Source: Sagittula sp. P11
Lineage (GTDB): Bacteria; Pseudomonadota; Alphaproteobacteria; Rhodobacterales; Rhodobacteraceae
Reading direction: 5' to 3'
Length of the DNA: 64,000 nucleotides
Assembly: GCF_002814095.1 (NCBI RefSeq)
Contig: NZ_CP021913.1
Span: forward strand, 806,001 to 870,000
Shown: one piece after another, positions 44,010 through 54,575 of the stretch
Numbering within the stretch: the stretch's first letter is position 1
How the letters are laid out: every line of letters starts with the position of its first letter
Position numbers and translations under genes: made by a program
The notes under the pieces: model-generated
The model's database searches: none
Told to the model about the DNA's origin: nothing
The model's input: the letters and a program-made list of their open reading frames with translations, nothing else

Positions 44010-44073
44010 GGAGGTCGCGGGGCCGGTCTGTGAAAAGGCCCCTCAGACAAGCCTTTAACGGAGCGATTCCCCC

Positions 44074-45492
44074 GTGTCCGACACCCAACCGACCTCCCTC
44101 TACGCCGGCCGCGAACCGATCTTCCCGCGCCGCGTCAGCGGAAAGTTCCGCAATCTCAAGTGGATCATCATGATCGTCACGCTTGGCATCTACTACGTGA
44201 CGCCATGGATCCGCTGGGACCGCGGGCCGCAGCTTCCCGACCAGGCCGTGCTGATCGACCTCGCGGGCCGCCGCTTCTTCTTCTTCTGGATCGAGATCTG
44301 GCCGCACGAGTTCTACTTCGTCGCGGGCCTCCTGATCATGGCCGGGCTGGGGCTTTTCCTGTTCACCTCCGCGCTGGGGCGGGTCTGGTGCGGCTATGCC
44401 TGCCCGCAGACTGTCTGGACGGACCTCTTCATCCTCGTGGAACGCTGGGTGGAGGGCGACCGCAACAACCGCCTGCGTCTGCACCGCCAGAAGAAGCTCG
44501 ACTTCCACAAGGCGCGGCTTCGGATCACCAAGTGGGTGCTGTGGTTCCTGATCGGCCTCGCCACCGGCGGCGCCTGGGTCTTCTACTTCGCCGATGCGCC
44601 GACCCTGCTGCGCGACCTCGTGACCCTGAACGCTCACCCCGTCGCCTACACGACGATGCTGATCCTGACGCTCACCACCTTCTTCTTCGGCGGTTTCGCC
44701 CGCGAACAGATCTGCATCTACGCCTGCCCCTGGCCGCGCATCCAGGCCGCCATGATGGACGAGGACACGCTGACCGTCGCCTACCGCGACTGGCGCGGCG
44801 AACCCCGCGGAAAGGGCAAGACCCGCGACACCTTGGGCGACTGCATCGACTGCAACGCCTGCGTGAACGTCTGTCCCATGGGCATCGACATCCGCGACGG
44901 CCAGCAGATGGAGTGCATCACCTGCGCGCTCTGCATCGACGCCTGCGACGACGTGATGGCCAAGGTCGGCAAGCCGCGCGGCCTGATCGACTACCTCGCC
45001 CTGTCCGACGAACCGCGCGAGCGTGAGGGCAACGCCCCCCGCCCGATCTGGCAGCACATCTTCCGCGTCCGCACCATGATGTACACCGCGCTCTGGAGCC
45101 TCGTGGGCATCGGCCTCGTCTTCGCGCTGTTCGTCCGGCCCGAGATCGAGATGACCGTGGCCCCGGTCCGCAACCCCACCTTCGTGGTGCTGTCGGACGG
45201 CTCGGTCCGCAACACCTACGACATCCGCCTGCTCAACAAGCACGGCGAGGACCGGCCCTTCCGCATCACCCTGAACGGCAACGAATACCTGCGCATCCAG
45301 CTCGAAGGCACCCCCTACGAGACGGTGACCGTGCCCGCGAACGAGACCTACCTGCAGAAGGTCTTCGTCGTGGCGCCGAAAGGCTCCGACCCCGCCGAAT
45401 CCGAACGGACGGAGTTCCGCTTCTGGGTCGAGGACCTGACCAACGGCGACCGCGCCCACAATGACACAATCTTCAACGGGAGGGTCAACTGA
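44074..45492 (+). CDS. ccoG: cbb3 oxidase assembly protein CcoG (RdxB/FixG)
   Basis: Membrane-bound ferredoxin-like protein that, in Rhodobacter, reduces Cu(II) for delivery to the cbb3 oxidase. The 472-residue protein has about five membrane helices, WCGYACPQTVW, and two ferredoxin motifs: CIDCNACVNVCPMG and CITCALCIDAC. A C-terminal Ig-like domain (about 370-470) follows. Starts with GTG at 44074 behind GGAG. It shares one base with ccoH (TGATG). Confidence 0.95.
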   Translation: MSDTQPTSLYAGREPIFPRRVSGKFRNLKWIIMIVTLGIYYVTPWIRWDRGPQLPDQAVLIDLAGRRFFFFWIEIWPHEFYFVAGLLIMAGLGLFLFTSALGRVWCGYACPQTVWTDLFILVERWVEGDRNNRLRLHRQKKLDFHKARLRITKWVLWFLIGLATGGAWVFYFADAPTLLRDLVTLNAHPVAYTTMLILTLTTFFFGGFAREQICIYACPWPRIQAAMMDEDTLTVAYRDWRGEPRGKGKTRDTLGDCIDCNACVNVCPMGIDIRDGQQMECITCALCIDACDDVMAKVGKPRGLIDYLALSDEPREREGNAPRPIWQHIFRVRTMMYTALWSLVGIGLVFALFVRPEIEMTVAPVRNPTFVVLSDGSVRNTYDIRLLNKHGEDRPFRITLNGNEYLRIQLEGTPYETVTVPANETYLQKVFVVAPKGSDPAESERTEFRFWVEDLTNGDRAHNDTIFNGRVN

Positions 45493-45959
45493 TGGCCGAT
45501 GTCCGCAAGGAATTCCGCCTCACCGGCTGGCACGTGCTGGCAGGCTTCGTCGCAGCCTTCGGGCTCATCATCGCGGTGAACGTCGCACTCGCCGTCAACG
45601 CGGTGCGCACCTTCCCGGGGCTGGAGACCCGGAACTCCTACATCGCCTCGCAGACCTTCGACGTCCGCCGCGCCGCGCAGCAGGCGCTCGGCTGGAACAT
45701 CTCCGCCACCCACGACGGCGGTCTGCTGGTGCTGAAGATCGTCGACGACAAGGGCGTCCCGGTGCAGGCCGCAAAAATGGAGGTGATCCTCGGCCGCCCC
45801 ACCCACCAGAAGGCCGACCGCGTCCCGCAGTTCCGCTGGGACGGCACCGCCTACGTCGCGCGCGAGGAGCTGGCGAAGGGCAACTGGGATCTCTGGATCA
45901 ACGCCACCGCGATGGACGGCACGCCCTTCGAACAACGCCTCGAAATGTATCAGCCCTGA
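45492..45959 (+). CDS. ccoH: cbb3 oxidase assembly protein CcoH (FixH)
   Basis: A 155-residue protein with one N-terminal membrane helix (about 13-35, HVLAGFVAAFGLIIAVNVAL) and a periplasmic beta-rich domain, the FixH pattern. CcoH is needed for stable assembly of the oxidase. Its ATG overlaps the ccoG stop by one base. Length and place agree with the family. Confidence 0.94.
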   Translation: MADVRKEFRLTGWHVLAGFVAAFGLIIAVNVALAVNAVRTFPGLETRNSYIASQTFDVRRAAQQALGWNISATHDGGLLVLKIVDDKGVPVQAAKMEVILGRPTHQKADRVPQFRWDGTAYVAREELAKGNWDLWINATAMDGTPFEQRLEMYQP

Positions 45960-45978
45960 GCCGCGAAAGCCCCCCGTC

Positions 45979-48165
45979 ATGACCGCCACCATGCGCCCGC
46001 CCGCCTCTGCCTGCCCCGCCTGCGTCGCCGCCCCGGCGGCCCAGTCGCTGGCCGATCTCGAGGTCCCGAAAGACGCGCATATCGTCCTCTCGCTGCCGAC
46101 GATCCACTGCGCCGCCTGCATGTCGAAGGTGGAGCGCGCGCTGAACGCCGACCCGCGCGTGCACAGCGCCCGCGTCAACCTGACCATGAAGCGCGTGAGC
46201 CTCGCGGGCGACACCGGCCTGACCGCCGACGACGTGATCCCGCTCGTCGAGGCGGCAGGCTACGAGGCGCATGAACTCGACACCACGGCGCTCTCGGCGA
46301 CCGCGACCGACCGCGCGGGCCGCGACCTCCTGATGCGCCTCGCCGTGGCGGGCTTCGCCGCGATGAACGTCATGCTGCTGTCGATCGCCGTCTGGTCCGG
46401 CGCCGCGGGCGAAACCCGCGACCTCTTCCACTGGATCTCCGCGCTGATCGTGCTTCCGGCGGTGGCCTTCTCCGCCCAGCCGTTCTTCGTCAACGCGTGG
46501 CGGGCGCTGGCCGCGCGCTCGCTCAACATGGACGTGCCGATCAGCCTCGCCATCCTGCTGGCTGTCTTCACCTCGCTCTGGGAAACGTCGCTCTCGGGCG
46601 AACACGCCTATTTCGACGCCGCCATCGCGCTGACTTTCTTCCTGCTCACGGGCCGCTATCTCGATCACCGCACCCGCTCCGTCGCGCGCTCCGCGGCCGA
46701 GGAACTGGCCGCCCTCGAAGTGCCCCGCGCCTGGCGCCTGACCGGGGCGGGCGAGGAACAGGTCAGCGTCGCCGACCTCCGCATCGGCGACCTGATCCGC
46801 GTCCGCCCCGGCGGCCGCATGCCCGTCGACGGCGAGATCGTGGACGGCACCTCGGAACGCGACCGCTCGCTCCTGACCGGGGAAACCCTGCCGGTGCTGG
46901 GCGCGCCCGGCACCGCCGTCAGCGCGGGCGAGGTCAACCTCACCGGCCCGCTGACCATCCGCGCCAGCGCCGTGGGCCGCGACACCTCGCTCGCCCGCAT
47001 GGCCGACCTCGTGGCCATCGCGGAATCGGGCCGCTCGCGCTACACCTCGCTCGCCGACCGCGCGGCCAAGCTCTACGCGCCGGGCGTGCACATCCTCTCC
47101 GCGCTCAGCTTCCTCGGCTGGCTGGTCTACAGCGGCGACGTGCGCACCGCGCTGAACATCGCCGCCGCCGTGCTGATCATCACCTGCCCCTGCGCGCTGG
47201 GTCTCGCGGTGCCCGCCGTGACCACCGCCGCCTCCGGCCGGCTGTTCCGCAAGGGCCTGCTGATCAAGGACGCCACCGCGCTGGAACGGCTGGCACAGGT
47301 CGACACCGTCGTCTTCGACAAGACCGGCACACTGACCGCCGGCACGCCGGAGCCGGTGAACCTCGACGCCTTCACCACGGCCGACCTCGCCATCGCCCAC
47401 GCCCTGGCCGAAGGGTCGGCGCATCCGCTCTCCCGCGCGCTCACCACGGCGGCGCGGGCGGCGGGCATCGCGCCTGCCCCCCTCTCCGACGTGACCGAGG
47501 TCCCGGGCTACGGCACAAGCGCCACCTGGCAGGGACGCAGGGTGCGCCTCGGCCGCGCCGCCTGGGTCGGCGGCAGCGCCACCGACCAGACCGCCGCCTG
47601 GCTGCAGATCGGCGACGCGCCGCCGCAGGCCTTCCTCTTCACCGACCGCCTGCGCGACGGCGCCGCCGAGGCCGTGGCCGCCTTCCGGCAATCCGGCCTG
47701 AAGGTCATCCTGATGTCCGGCGACACCACGGCAGCGGTCGAAAGCCTCGCCACCCGCCTCGAGATCACCCAGTGGATGGCCGAGGCCCTGCCGCAGGACA
47801 AGGCCGCCCGCATCAAGGCGCTCTCCGACCAGGGCGCACACGTGCTGATGGTCGGCGACGGGCTCAACGACACCGCCGCGCTGACCGCCGCGCATGTCTC
47901 GATCTCGCCCGCCTCCGCGCTGGATGCGGCGCGCGTGGCCTCCGACATCGTGCTGCTGGGCCAAAGCCTCGCGCCGCTCCCCGAGGCCGCGGCCACCGCC
48001 CGCAAGGCCGTGAAGCGCATCCGCGAGAACTTCACCATCGCCACGTGGTACAACATCGTCGCGGTGCCCCTCGCGGTGGCGGGCCTCTGCTCGCCGCTGA
48101 TCGCCGCGCTGGCCATGTCGGCCAGCTCCATCACCGTCTCGCTGAACGCCCTCCGGCTGCGCTGA
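45979..48165 (+). CDS. ccoI: Copper-transporting P-type ATPase CcoI (FixI/CopA2)
   Basis: Exports copper for the CcoN active site. The 728-residue protein has an N-terminal CPAC (12-15), a heavy-metal domain with CAAC (44-47), and P1B ATPase motifs in order: TGE (LLTGETLPV), CPC (ITCPCALGLAVP), DKTGT (VVFDKTGTLT), HP (GSAHPLSRA) and GDGLND. About eight helices. The CPC motif and place in ccoGHIS point to the CopA2-type oxidase-assembly pump. Confidence 0.96.
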   Translation: MTATMRPPASACPACVAAPAAQSLADLEVPKDAHIVLSLPTIHCAACMSKVERALNADPRVHSARVNLTMKRVSLAGDTGLTADDVIPLVEAAGYEAHELDTTALSATATDRAGRDLLMRLAVAGFAAMNVMLLSIAVWSGAAGETRDLFHWISALIVLPAVAFSAQPFFVNAWRALAARSLNMDVPISLAILLAVFTSLWETSLSGEHAYFDAAIALTFFLLTGRYLDHRTRSVARSAAEELAALEVPRAWRLTGAGEEQVSVADLRIGDLIRVRPGGRMPVDGEIVDGTSERDRSLLTGETLPVLGAPGTAVSAGEVNLTGPLTIRASAVGRDTSLARMADLVAIAESGRSRYTSLADRAAKLYAPGVHILSALSFLGWLVYSGDVRTALNIAAAVLIITCPCALGLAVPAVTTAASGRLFRKGLLIKDATALERLAQVDTVVFDKTGTLTAGTPEPVNLDAFTTADLAIAHALAEGSAHPLSRALTTAARAAGIAPAPLSDVTEVPGYGTSATWQGRRVRLGRAAWVGGSATDQTAAWLQIGDAPPQAFLFTDRLRDGAAEAVAAFRQSGLKVILMSGDTTAAVESLATRLEITQWMAEALPQDKAARIKALSDQGAHVLMVGDGLNDTAALTAAHVSISPASALDAARVASDIVLLGQSLAPLPEAAATARKAVKRIRENFTIATWYNIVAVPLAVAGLCSPLIAALAMSASSITVSLNALRLR

Positions 48166-48200
48166 GACGCCCCCGAAACGGCCCGAAAGGCACACGACCG

Positions 48201-48362
48201 ATGAATGTCCTCACCTACCTGATCCCGATCTCCCTCGTGCTGGGCGTCGCGGGCCTCCTGTTCTTCGTCTTCACGATCCGCTCGAACCAGTACGACGACC
48301 CCGAAGGCGACGCCCAGCGCATCCTTTCGGGCGACTACGACGACCGCCCGAAACAGGACTGA
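48201..48362 (+). CDS. ccoS: cbb3 oxidase maturation protein CcoS
   Basis: A 53-residue single-helix membrane protein starting MNVLTYLIPISLVLGVAGLL, then IRSNQYDDPEGDAQRIL, the conserved acidic segment of CcoS. Needed for cofactor insertion in cbb3 oxidases. Last gene of ccoGHIS, 35 bp after ccoI. Confidence 0.95.
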   Translation: MNVLTYLIPISLVLGVAGLLFFVFTIRSNQYDDPEGDAQRILSGDYDDRPKQD

Positions 48363-48398
48363 CCCGCGAAACGCCCCCACCCGGGACCGCCCCGCCCT

Positions 48399-48458
48399 TC
48401 ATCTTGGCCAAAATACCTCGGGGGAGTCTCCCGGAGGGAGACGGGGGCAGCGCCCCCC
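48399..48458. repeat. Interspersed G+C-rich element, copy A
   Basis: CTTCATCTTGGCCAAAATAC, then CTCGGGGGAG and two short hairpins, ending GGGGGCAGCGCCCCC. Elements with an AAATAC core next to G-rich and C-rich hairpins recur between genes in Rhodobacterales. A related copy in the other orientation is at 51960-52014. It lies between convergent ccoS and the GMC gene and may act as terminator. Confidence 0.65.
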
Positions 48459-48474
48459 CCTCCCTGCAAGACAC

Positions 48475-50061
48475 TCACCCGGCGAGGATCATGTCCGAGG
48501 CCTTCTCCGCCATCATGATGACCGGGGAATTGGTGTTGCCGCTCACGATCCGCGGCATGGCGCTGGCATCGACCACGCGCAGCCCGCCCACGCCCCGGAA
48601 CCGCATCTCGCCGTCCAGCGGCGCACTGTCGTCCGTGCCCATCCGCACCGTCGACACCGGGTGGAAGATCGTCGTTCCGATCTGCCCTGCCGCCTCCGCC
48701 AGCTCCGCCGCGCTCTCGAAATCCGGGCCCGGCTTCAGCTCCACCGGCGCGTATTTCGCCATCGGCCCCTGCGCCATGATCCGCCGCGTCAGCCGGATCG
48801 CGTCGACGGCCACCCGCCGGTCGCCCTCGGTGGCGAGGTAATTCGGCGCGATCTTCGGCGCCGTGCGGAAATCGGGCGAGGCCAGAGTCACCGTGCCCCG
48901 GCTCTCGGGGCGCAGGTTGCACACGCTCGCCGTCAGCGCCGGAAAGTTGTGCAGCGGCTGGCCGAAGGCTTCCAGCGACAGCGGCTGCACGTGGTACTCC
49001 AGGTCCGCCGTGGCCAGCCCCTCGCGCGAACGGGCAAAGGCGCCCAGCTGCGACGGCGCCATGGACATCGGCCCGGACCGGCGGAACGCGTATTCCGCCC
49101 CGATCAGCGCCTTGCCGAACAGCGAATTGGCCAGCGTGTTCAGCGTCTTTGCCTTCTCCAGCCGCCAAGCGCAGCGCAATTGCAGGTGGTCCTGCAACTC
49201 CGCCCCCACGCCCGGCGCCTCCGCCACCACGTCGATGCCGTGCTCCGCCAGCAGCGCCCCCGGCCCGATCCCGGACAGCTGCAGGATATGCGGCGACCCG
49301 ATCGCCCCCGCCGAGAGGATCAGGTCAGACACGCAGCGCACCTCCCGCTCCGTGCCGCCCTGCTCAAAGAGCACGCCCACCGCGCGCCCCTCCTCGACGA
49401 TCAGCCGCTTCACGTGCGCGCCGGTCTCCACCTTCAGGAAATCCTTGCGCGCCCCGCGCAGGAAGGCCTTGGCGGTGTTCATCCGCCAGCCGCCCTTCTG
49501 GTTCACCCGGAAATAGCCCACACCCTCGTTGTCGCCGGTGTTGAAGTCCTCGGTGCGCGGCAGCCCCTCGGCCTCCGCGGCGGCCATCCAGTCGTCCAGC
49601 ACCTGCCAGTGCAGGCGCTGGTTCTCCACACGCCAGGGGCCGCCCACGCCATGGAACGCCGACTTGCCGCCGACATAGTCCTCCGACTTCAGGAAATAGG
49701 GCAGCACGTCGTCCCAGCCCCAGCCGGTCAGCCCCATCTGCCGCCAGCCGTCGTAATCCGCCGCTTGCCCGCGCAGGTAGAGCATCCCGTTGATCGACGA
49801 ACAGCCGCCCAGCACCTTGCCGCGCGGATAAAGCAGTTGCCGTCCGCCGAGGCCCGGCTCGGCCTCCGTGCGGAAACACCAGTCGGTGCGCGGGTTGCCG
49901 ATACAATAGAGGTAGCCCATCGGGATATGAACCCAGTGGTAGTTGTCGCGGCCCCCGGCCTCCAGCAGCAGCACCCGCCGCCCCGCGTCCGACAGCCGCC
50001 GCGCCAGCACGCAGCCCGCACTGCCCGCGCCCACCACGATGTGATCCCAATCGCCCTGCAT
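48475..50061 (-). CDS. GMC-family oxidoreductase (choline dehydrogenase-like)
   Basis: A 528-residue flavoenzyme that oxidises an alcohol. FAD-binding motif VVGAGSAGCVLARRL at the N-terminus, GMC signature regions GGCSSINGMLYLRG and SAGAIGSPHILQLSGIG, and the C-terminal catalytic His/Asn region FHPVSTVRMG and SGNTNSPV. Closest in form to choline dehydrogenase BetA, but no betB or betI is adjacent, so the substrate is uncertain. ATG at 50061 is preferred since the FAD motif then starts near residue 9. Confidence 0.9.
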   Translation of the reverse strand: MQGDWDHIVVGAGSAGCVLARRLSDAGRRVLLLEAGGRDNYHWVHIPMGYLYCIGNPRTDWCFRTEAEPGLGGRQLLYPRGKVLGGCSSINGMLYLRGQAADYDGWRQMGLTGWGWDDVLPYFLKSEDYVGGKSAFHGVGGPWRVENQRLHWQVLDDWMAAAEAEGLPRTEDFNTGDNEGVGYFRVNQKGGWRMNTAKAFLRGARKDFLKVETGAHVKRLIVEEGRAVGVLFEQGGTEREVRCVSDLILSAGAIGSPHILQLSGIGPGALLAEHGIDVVAEAPGVGAELQDHLQLRCAWRLEKAKTLNTLANSLFGKALIGAEYAFRRSGPMSMAPSQLGAFARSREGLATADLEYHVQPLSLEAFGQPLHNFPALTASVCNLRPESRGTVTLASPDFRTAPKIAPNYLATEGDRRVAVDAIRLTRRIMAQGPMAKYAPVELKPGPDFESAAELAEAAGQIGTTIFHPVSTVRMGTDDSAPLDGEMRFRGVGGLRVVDASAMPRIVSGNTNSPVIMMAEKASDMILAG

Positions 50062-50200
50062 TTCTGCCCCCCTCTCTGCTCCGCCGCCACCTTGGCCCAG
50101 CGCGGGGGGCACCGCAATGTCACAGGGGCGCGTGCGTCACGGTCCCCGGGGCACGGGCAGGTCCGGCGACCTTGCGTCCGGGCGGGACAGGCGCCCCGCC

Positions 50201-50659
50201 TCAGACCGGCAGCGCCGTGGTCTTGAACACCGTCTTCAGCGCAAAGGACGACTGCATCTGCGCCACGCCCGGCAGGCGCGTCAGGTACTGGCGGTGGATG
50301 CGGGCGTAATCCTCCGTGTCCTCGGCCACGACCTTCAGGATGTAATCCGCCGTGCCCGCCATCAGGTGGCACTCCAGCACGGCCGGCACCCGGGACACGG
50401 CGGTCTCGAAGGCCTCCAGCACCTCGTCGGCCTGCGCCTGCAGGGTGATCTCCACGAAGACGGTGGTCGGCAGCGCCAGCTTGCGCGCATCCAGAAGCGC
50501 CACGTAGTCGCGGATGTAGCCCTCCGCCTCCAGCCGCTGCACCCGCCGGTGACAGGCCGAGGGCGACAGGTTGACCTGTTCGCTGAGGTCCGCGTTCGAC
50601 ATGCGGCCCTTGCGCTGAAGCACCCTGAGGAGTCGCCGATCCGTCTCGTCCAGCGCCAT
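50201..50659 (-). CDS. Lrp/AsnC-family regulator of alanine dehydrogenase
   Basis: A 152-residue leucine-responsive-type regulator: helix-turn-helix [20 protein letters not shown] followed by [17 protein letters not shown], then the RAM ligand-binding domain with [14 protein letters not shown]. Start at 50659 ([11 protein letters not shown]) is standard for the family. Divergent from ald across 148 bp with inverted half-sites, so it most likely controls alanine dehydrogenase in response to an amino acid. Confidence 0.93.
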   Translation of the reverse strand: MALDETDRRLLRVLQRKGRMSNADLSEQVNLSPSACHRRVQRLEAEGYIRDYVALLDARKLALPTTVFVEITLQAQADEVLEAFETAVSRVPAVLECHLMAGTADYILKVVAEDTEDYARIHRQYLTRLPGVAQMQSSFALKTVFKTTALPV

Positions 50660-50713
50660 ATTCGAAGATTCCTCCCGCTTGCCCTGCAAACCGTCGAACA
50701 ATCGTGCGCGGCG

Positions 50714-50774
50714 GTGCGCAAAGTTGCCCCAGTCTCGCACCCTTTTGCAAGGCTCCCATGGCATAATTGCGCAC
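50714..50774. promoter_or_regulatory. Inverted half-sites in the lrp-ald gap
   Basis: GTGCGCAA (50714-50721) and TTGCGCAC (50767-50774) are perfect inverted copies 45 bases apart; TTTTGCAA lies between them (50743-50750). Lrp-type regulators bind spaced, degenerate sites like these, so the sites may bind the adjacent regulator. Confidence 0.45.
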
Positions 50775-50807
50775 CCCAACAGGACCAAAGGCACAAAGGA
50801 TCACGAC

Positions 50808-51926
50808 ATGAAGATCGGATGCCCCACAGAAATCAAACCACAGGAATTCCGCGTCGGCCTGACGCCCAACGCCGCACAGGAAGCGGTGGCGCACGGCCAT
50901 TCGGTGATCGTCCAGAAAGGCGCGGGCCTCGGCGCCGGTTTCACCGATGAGGATTACACCGCCGCCGGCGCTGCGCTGGCCGACACCGCGGCCGAGGTCT
51001 TTGCCACCGCCGACATGATCGTCAAGGTGAAGGAGCCGCAGGCCCCCGAACGCGCCATGCTGCGCGAGGGCCAGGTGCTGTTCACTTACCTCCACCTCGC
51101 CCCCGATCCGGAGCAGACCCGCGACCTGATCGCCTCCGGCGCGACCTGCATCGCCTATGAGACCGTGACCGACGCGCGGGGCGGCCTGCCCTTGCTGGCG
51201 CCCATGTCCGAGGTCGCGGGCCGTCTGGCGCCGCAGGTCGGCGCATGGTCGCTGCAGAAGGCCAACGGCGGCCGCGGCGTGTTGATGGGCGGCGTCCCGG
51301 GCGTCGGCCCCGCCAGGGTGGCGGTGATCGGCGGCGGCGTCGTCGGCACCCACGCGGCGCGGGTTGCCGCAGGCATGGGCGCGGAGGTCACCGTGCTCGA
51401 CCGGTCGCTGTCGCGGATGCGCTACCTCGACGACGTCTTCGGCGCGGTCTTCCGGACGCGCTACGCCTCTGCCGGGAACACCGCCGAGCTGGTGGCCGAG
51501 GCCGACATGGTCATCGGCGCCGTGCTGATCCCCGGTGCCGCCGCGCCGAAACTGGTCAGCCGTGCGCAGCTTTCGACAATGAAACCCGGCGCGGTGATCG
51601 TCGACGTGGCCATCGACCAGGGCGGCTGCTTCGAGACCTCGAAGGCCACCACCCACCAGGACCCGATCTACGAGGTGGACGGCATCGTGCACTACTGCGT
51701 GGCGAACATGCCGGGCGCCGTGGCGCGCACCTCGACGCTGGCGCTCGGCAACGCGACGCTGCCCTTCATGCTGGCGCTGGCAGACAAGGGCTGGCGCAAG
51801 GCCTGTGCCGACGACCCGCACCTGGCCGCCGGCCTGAACGTGCACGCCGGCCGGATCACCAACGCGCCGGTGGGCGAGGCCCTGGGCCTGGATGCGATCA
51901 CGCCCGCGGCGGCGCTGGCGGCCTGA
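50808..51926 (+). CDS. ald: Alanine dehydrogenase
   Basis: NAD-dependent enzyme converting L-alanine to pyruvate and ammonia. The 372-residue protein starts [20 protein letters not shown], the usual start with the K/R and E substrate-binding residues, and has the Rossmann motif [17 protein letters not shown]. Family length is 370-375. Divergent from an Lrp-type regulator. Confidence 0.97.
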   Translation: MKIGCPTEIKPQEFRVGLTPNAAQEAVAHGHSVIVQKGAGLGAGFTDEDYTAAGAALADTAAEVFATADMIVKVKEPQAPERAMLREGQVLFTYLHLAPDPEQTRDLIASGATCIAYETVTDARGGLPLLAPMSEVAGRLAPQVGAWSLQKANGGRGVLMGGVPGVGPARVAVIGGGVVGTHAARVAAGMGAEVTVLDRSLSRMRYLDDVFGAVFRTRYASAGNTAELVAEADMVIGAVLIPGAAAPKLVSRAQLSTMKPGAVIVDVAIDQGGCFETSKATTHQDPIYEVDGIVHYCVANMPGAVARTSTLALGNATLPFMLALADKGWRKACADDPHLAAGLNVHAGRITNAPVGEALGLDAITPAAALAA

Positions 51927-51959
51927 GCGGTTTCGCCGTGCTGCGCACGGCGACCCGTC

Positions 51960-52014
51960 GGGGAGGCTCTGCCTCCCCGAACCCCTCCGGAGTATTTCGG
52001 AAGCAAAGAAGCAA
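51960..52014. repeat. Interspersed G+C-rich element, copy B
   Basis: GGGGAGGC/GCCTCCCC hairpin (51960-51978, 3-base loop), then CCCCTCCGGAGTATTTCGG and AAGCAAAGAAG. On the minus strand it reads CTTC...GAAATACTCCGG..., matching the order of copy A at 48399-48458. It lies between convergent ald and bluB and probably ends both transcripts. Confidence 0.65.
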
Positions 52015-52099
52015 GGGCACCGGTCGTTTGCAAAGCGTGATTGGCCCGGTGTGCAGGGCCCGCGGTGGCGGGTTTTGGCGGCCGTGGCGGCGCAGGGCC

Positions 52100-53000
<901 letters not shown>

Positions 53001-53056
53001 GACCCGGAGGGGATCGCAAATCCCGCCCCCTCGCGCAAGTGCCCCGGCCTTGGCCG

Positions 53057-53488
53057 TCAGCGCTTCAGCGCGTCGCGGATCTCCAGCAGCACGTCGAGCT
53101 CGGTGGGGCCGGAGGGCGTGGCCTCTGCCGGCTGGCCTTCCTCGCGTTCGCGGATGGCGGCGGCCTTGGCGCGGTTGACCATCTTCACAAGCATGAAGAC
53201 CACGAAGGCGATGATGAAGAAGTTGATGACCGCCATGATGAACTTGCCGATGGCAAAGACCGGGGCGCCTGCCTCCGTTGCCGCGGTGAGCGAGGCGTAT
53301 TCGTTGCCGTCGAGCGCGTAGAACCAGCCCGAAAAATCGATGCCGCCGGTGAACAGCGCGATGATCGGGTTGATGATATCGCCCACCAGCGACTGCACGA
53401 TGGCCGTGAAGGCCGCGCCGATGATGATGCCCACGGCCATGTCCATGACATTGCCCTTGGCGATGAAGTCCTTGAATTCCTTAATCAT
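53057..53488 (-). CDS. mscL: Large-conductance mechanosensitive channel MscL
   Basis: A 143-residue pentameric channel that opens under hypo-osmotic shock. N-terminal helix [20 protein letters not shown], first pore helix [21 protein letters not shown] and second helix [20 protein letters not shown] fit the family, and the C-terminal helix ([11 protein letters not shown]) is present. Family length 130-150. Single gene, convergent-free. Confidence 0.97.
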   Translation of the reverse strand: MIKEFKDFIAKGNVMDMAVGIIIGAAFTAIVQSLVGDIINPIIALFTGGIDFSGWFYALDGNEYASLTAATEAGAPVFAIGKFIMAVINFFIIAFVVFMLVKMVNRAKAAAIREREEGQPAEATPSGPTELDVLLEIRDALKR

Positions 53489-53641
53489 TGTCCCATTCCG
53501 TCAGAGCGCCGGCATGCGTTTTCGCATGTCCTGCGGGGTGTTTTCTCACAAACCGGATTATGTCACGGCGGATCGGCTGGGAAAGCGGGAAATGCCGGGC
53601 TAGGGTCGCCCGGACGATCTTCATCAACCGGGACACGCTTC

Positions 53642-54343
53642 ATGACCGCTCTTGCCGACCATCCGATCTCGCGCCGCTGGCCCGCGACGCACCCCGACCG
53701 CATCCAGCTTTATTCCTTCCCGACGCCCAACGGCGTGAAGGCCTCGATCATGCTGGAGGAAACCGGCCTGCCCTACGAGGTCCACAAGATCACCCTGGCG
53801 GACAAGGACGTGAAGAGCCCGGAGTTCCTCGCGCTCAACCCGAACAACAAGATCCCCGCGATCATCGACCCGAACGGCCCCGACGGCGCGCCGCTGGAGC
53901 TGTTCGAATCCGGTGCCATCCTGCTTTACCTCGCCGAAAAGGCCGGGATGCTCCTGGGCGACACCGCGACGGAGCGGCACAAGATCACCCAGTGGCTGAT
54001 GTTCCAGATGGGCGGCGTCGGCCCGATGTTCGGGCAGCTTGGTTTCTTCTGGAAGTTCGCGGGGAAGGACGTGAAGGACCCCCTTCCGCGCACCCGTTAC
54101 GTGAACGAGGCGCGGCGGCTTCTGGGTGTGGTCGAAGGGGCGCTGGAGGGCCGGGACTGGATCGCCGGACCGTATTCCGTGGCCGACATCGCGCTCTGCC
54201 CGTGGCTGAACGCGCTCGAGTTCTACGGCGCGCGCGACGTGGTGGGCTGGGAGGATCACCCCAACTGCGTGGCCTACGTCAAACGCTTCTACGAACGCCC
54301 GGCGGTGCAGCGCGGCATGAATACCCCCGCGCGCGAGGGCTGA
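53642..54343 (+). CDS. Glutathione S-transferase, nu-class-like (YfcG/YghU type)
   Basis: A 233-residue protein with thioredoxin-like N-terminal domain (IQLYSFPTPNGVKASIMLEE; LNPNNKIPAIIDP; LFESGAILLYLAEK) and helical C-terminal domain (AGPYSVADIALCPWLN). The TPNG motif, lacking Cys or Ser at the usual place, is that of YfcG/YghU proteins, which reduce disulfides using glutathione. Single gene in its own unit. Confidence 0.93.
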   Translation: MTALADHPISRRWPATHPDRIQLYSFPTPNGVKASIMLEETGLPYEVHKITLADKDVKSPEFLALNPNNKIPAIIDPNGPDGAPLELFESGAILLYLAEKAGMLLGDTATERHKITQWLMFQMGGVGPMFGQLGFFWKFAGKDVKDPLPRTRYVNEARRLLGVVEGALEGRDWIAGPYSVADIALCPWLNALEFYGARDVVGWEDHPNCVAYVKRFYERPAVQRGMNTPAREG

Positions 54344-54462
54344 CGCGCGAGGGACGCGGCGCAAAGCCCCGCGCCACGGGGTGTCGCGCTGCGTGGAGGG
54401 TACGCACCGGCCTGTCCGGCCGATGCATGGCGCCGAGTTCCGGCCACCCCCATGCAGGGCGG

Positions 54463-54568
54463 CGGGGCTGTGCGCCGCCTTGCGCCTGGCCACACAACGG
54501 GTGCACCGGCCGATGCGCCCACAGCAGGCCCGGTCGCGCCCTCACGTAGGGCGGGGCTCCGCGCCGCC
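54463..54568. repeat. Hairpin-rich gap with the GTAGGGCGGGGC element
   Basis: GTAGGGCGGGGCTCCGCGCCGCC at 54546-54568 recurs at 63633-63655 with one change. A similar fold, GGGCGGCGGGGC followed by GCGCCGCC, lies at about 54463-54490. The 232-bp gap between the convergent GST and YtoQ-like genes holds no ORF that looks coding. Confidence 0.6.
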
Positions 54569-54575
54569 CCCCCCG

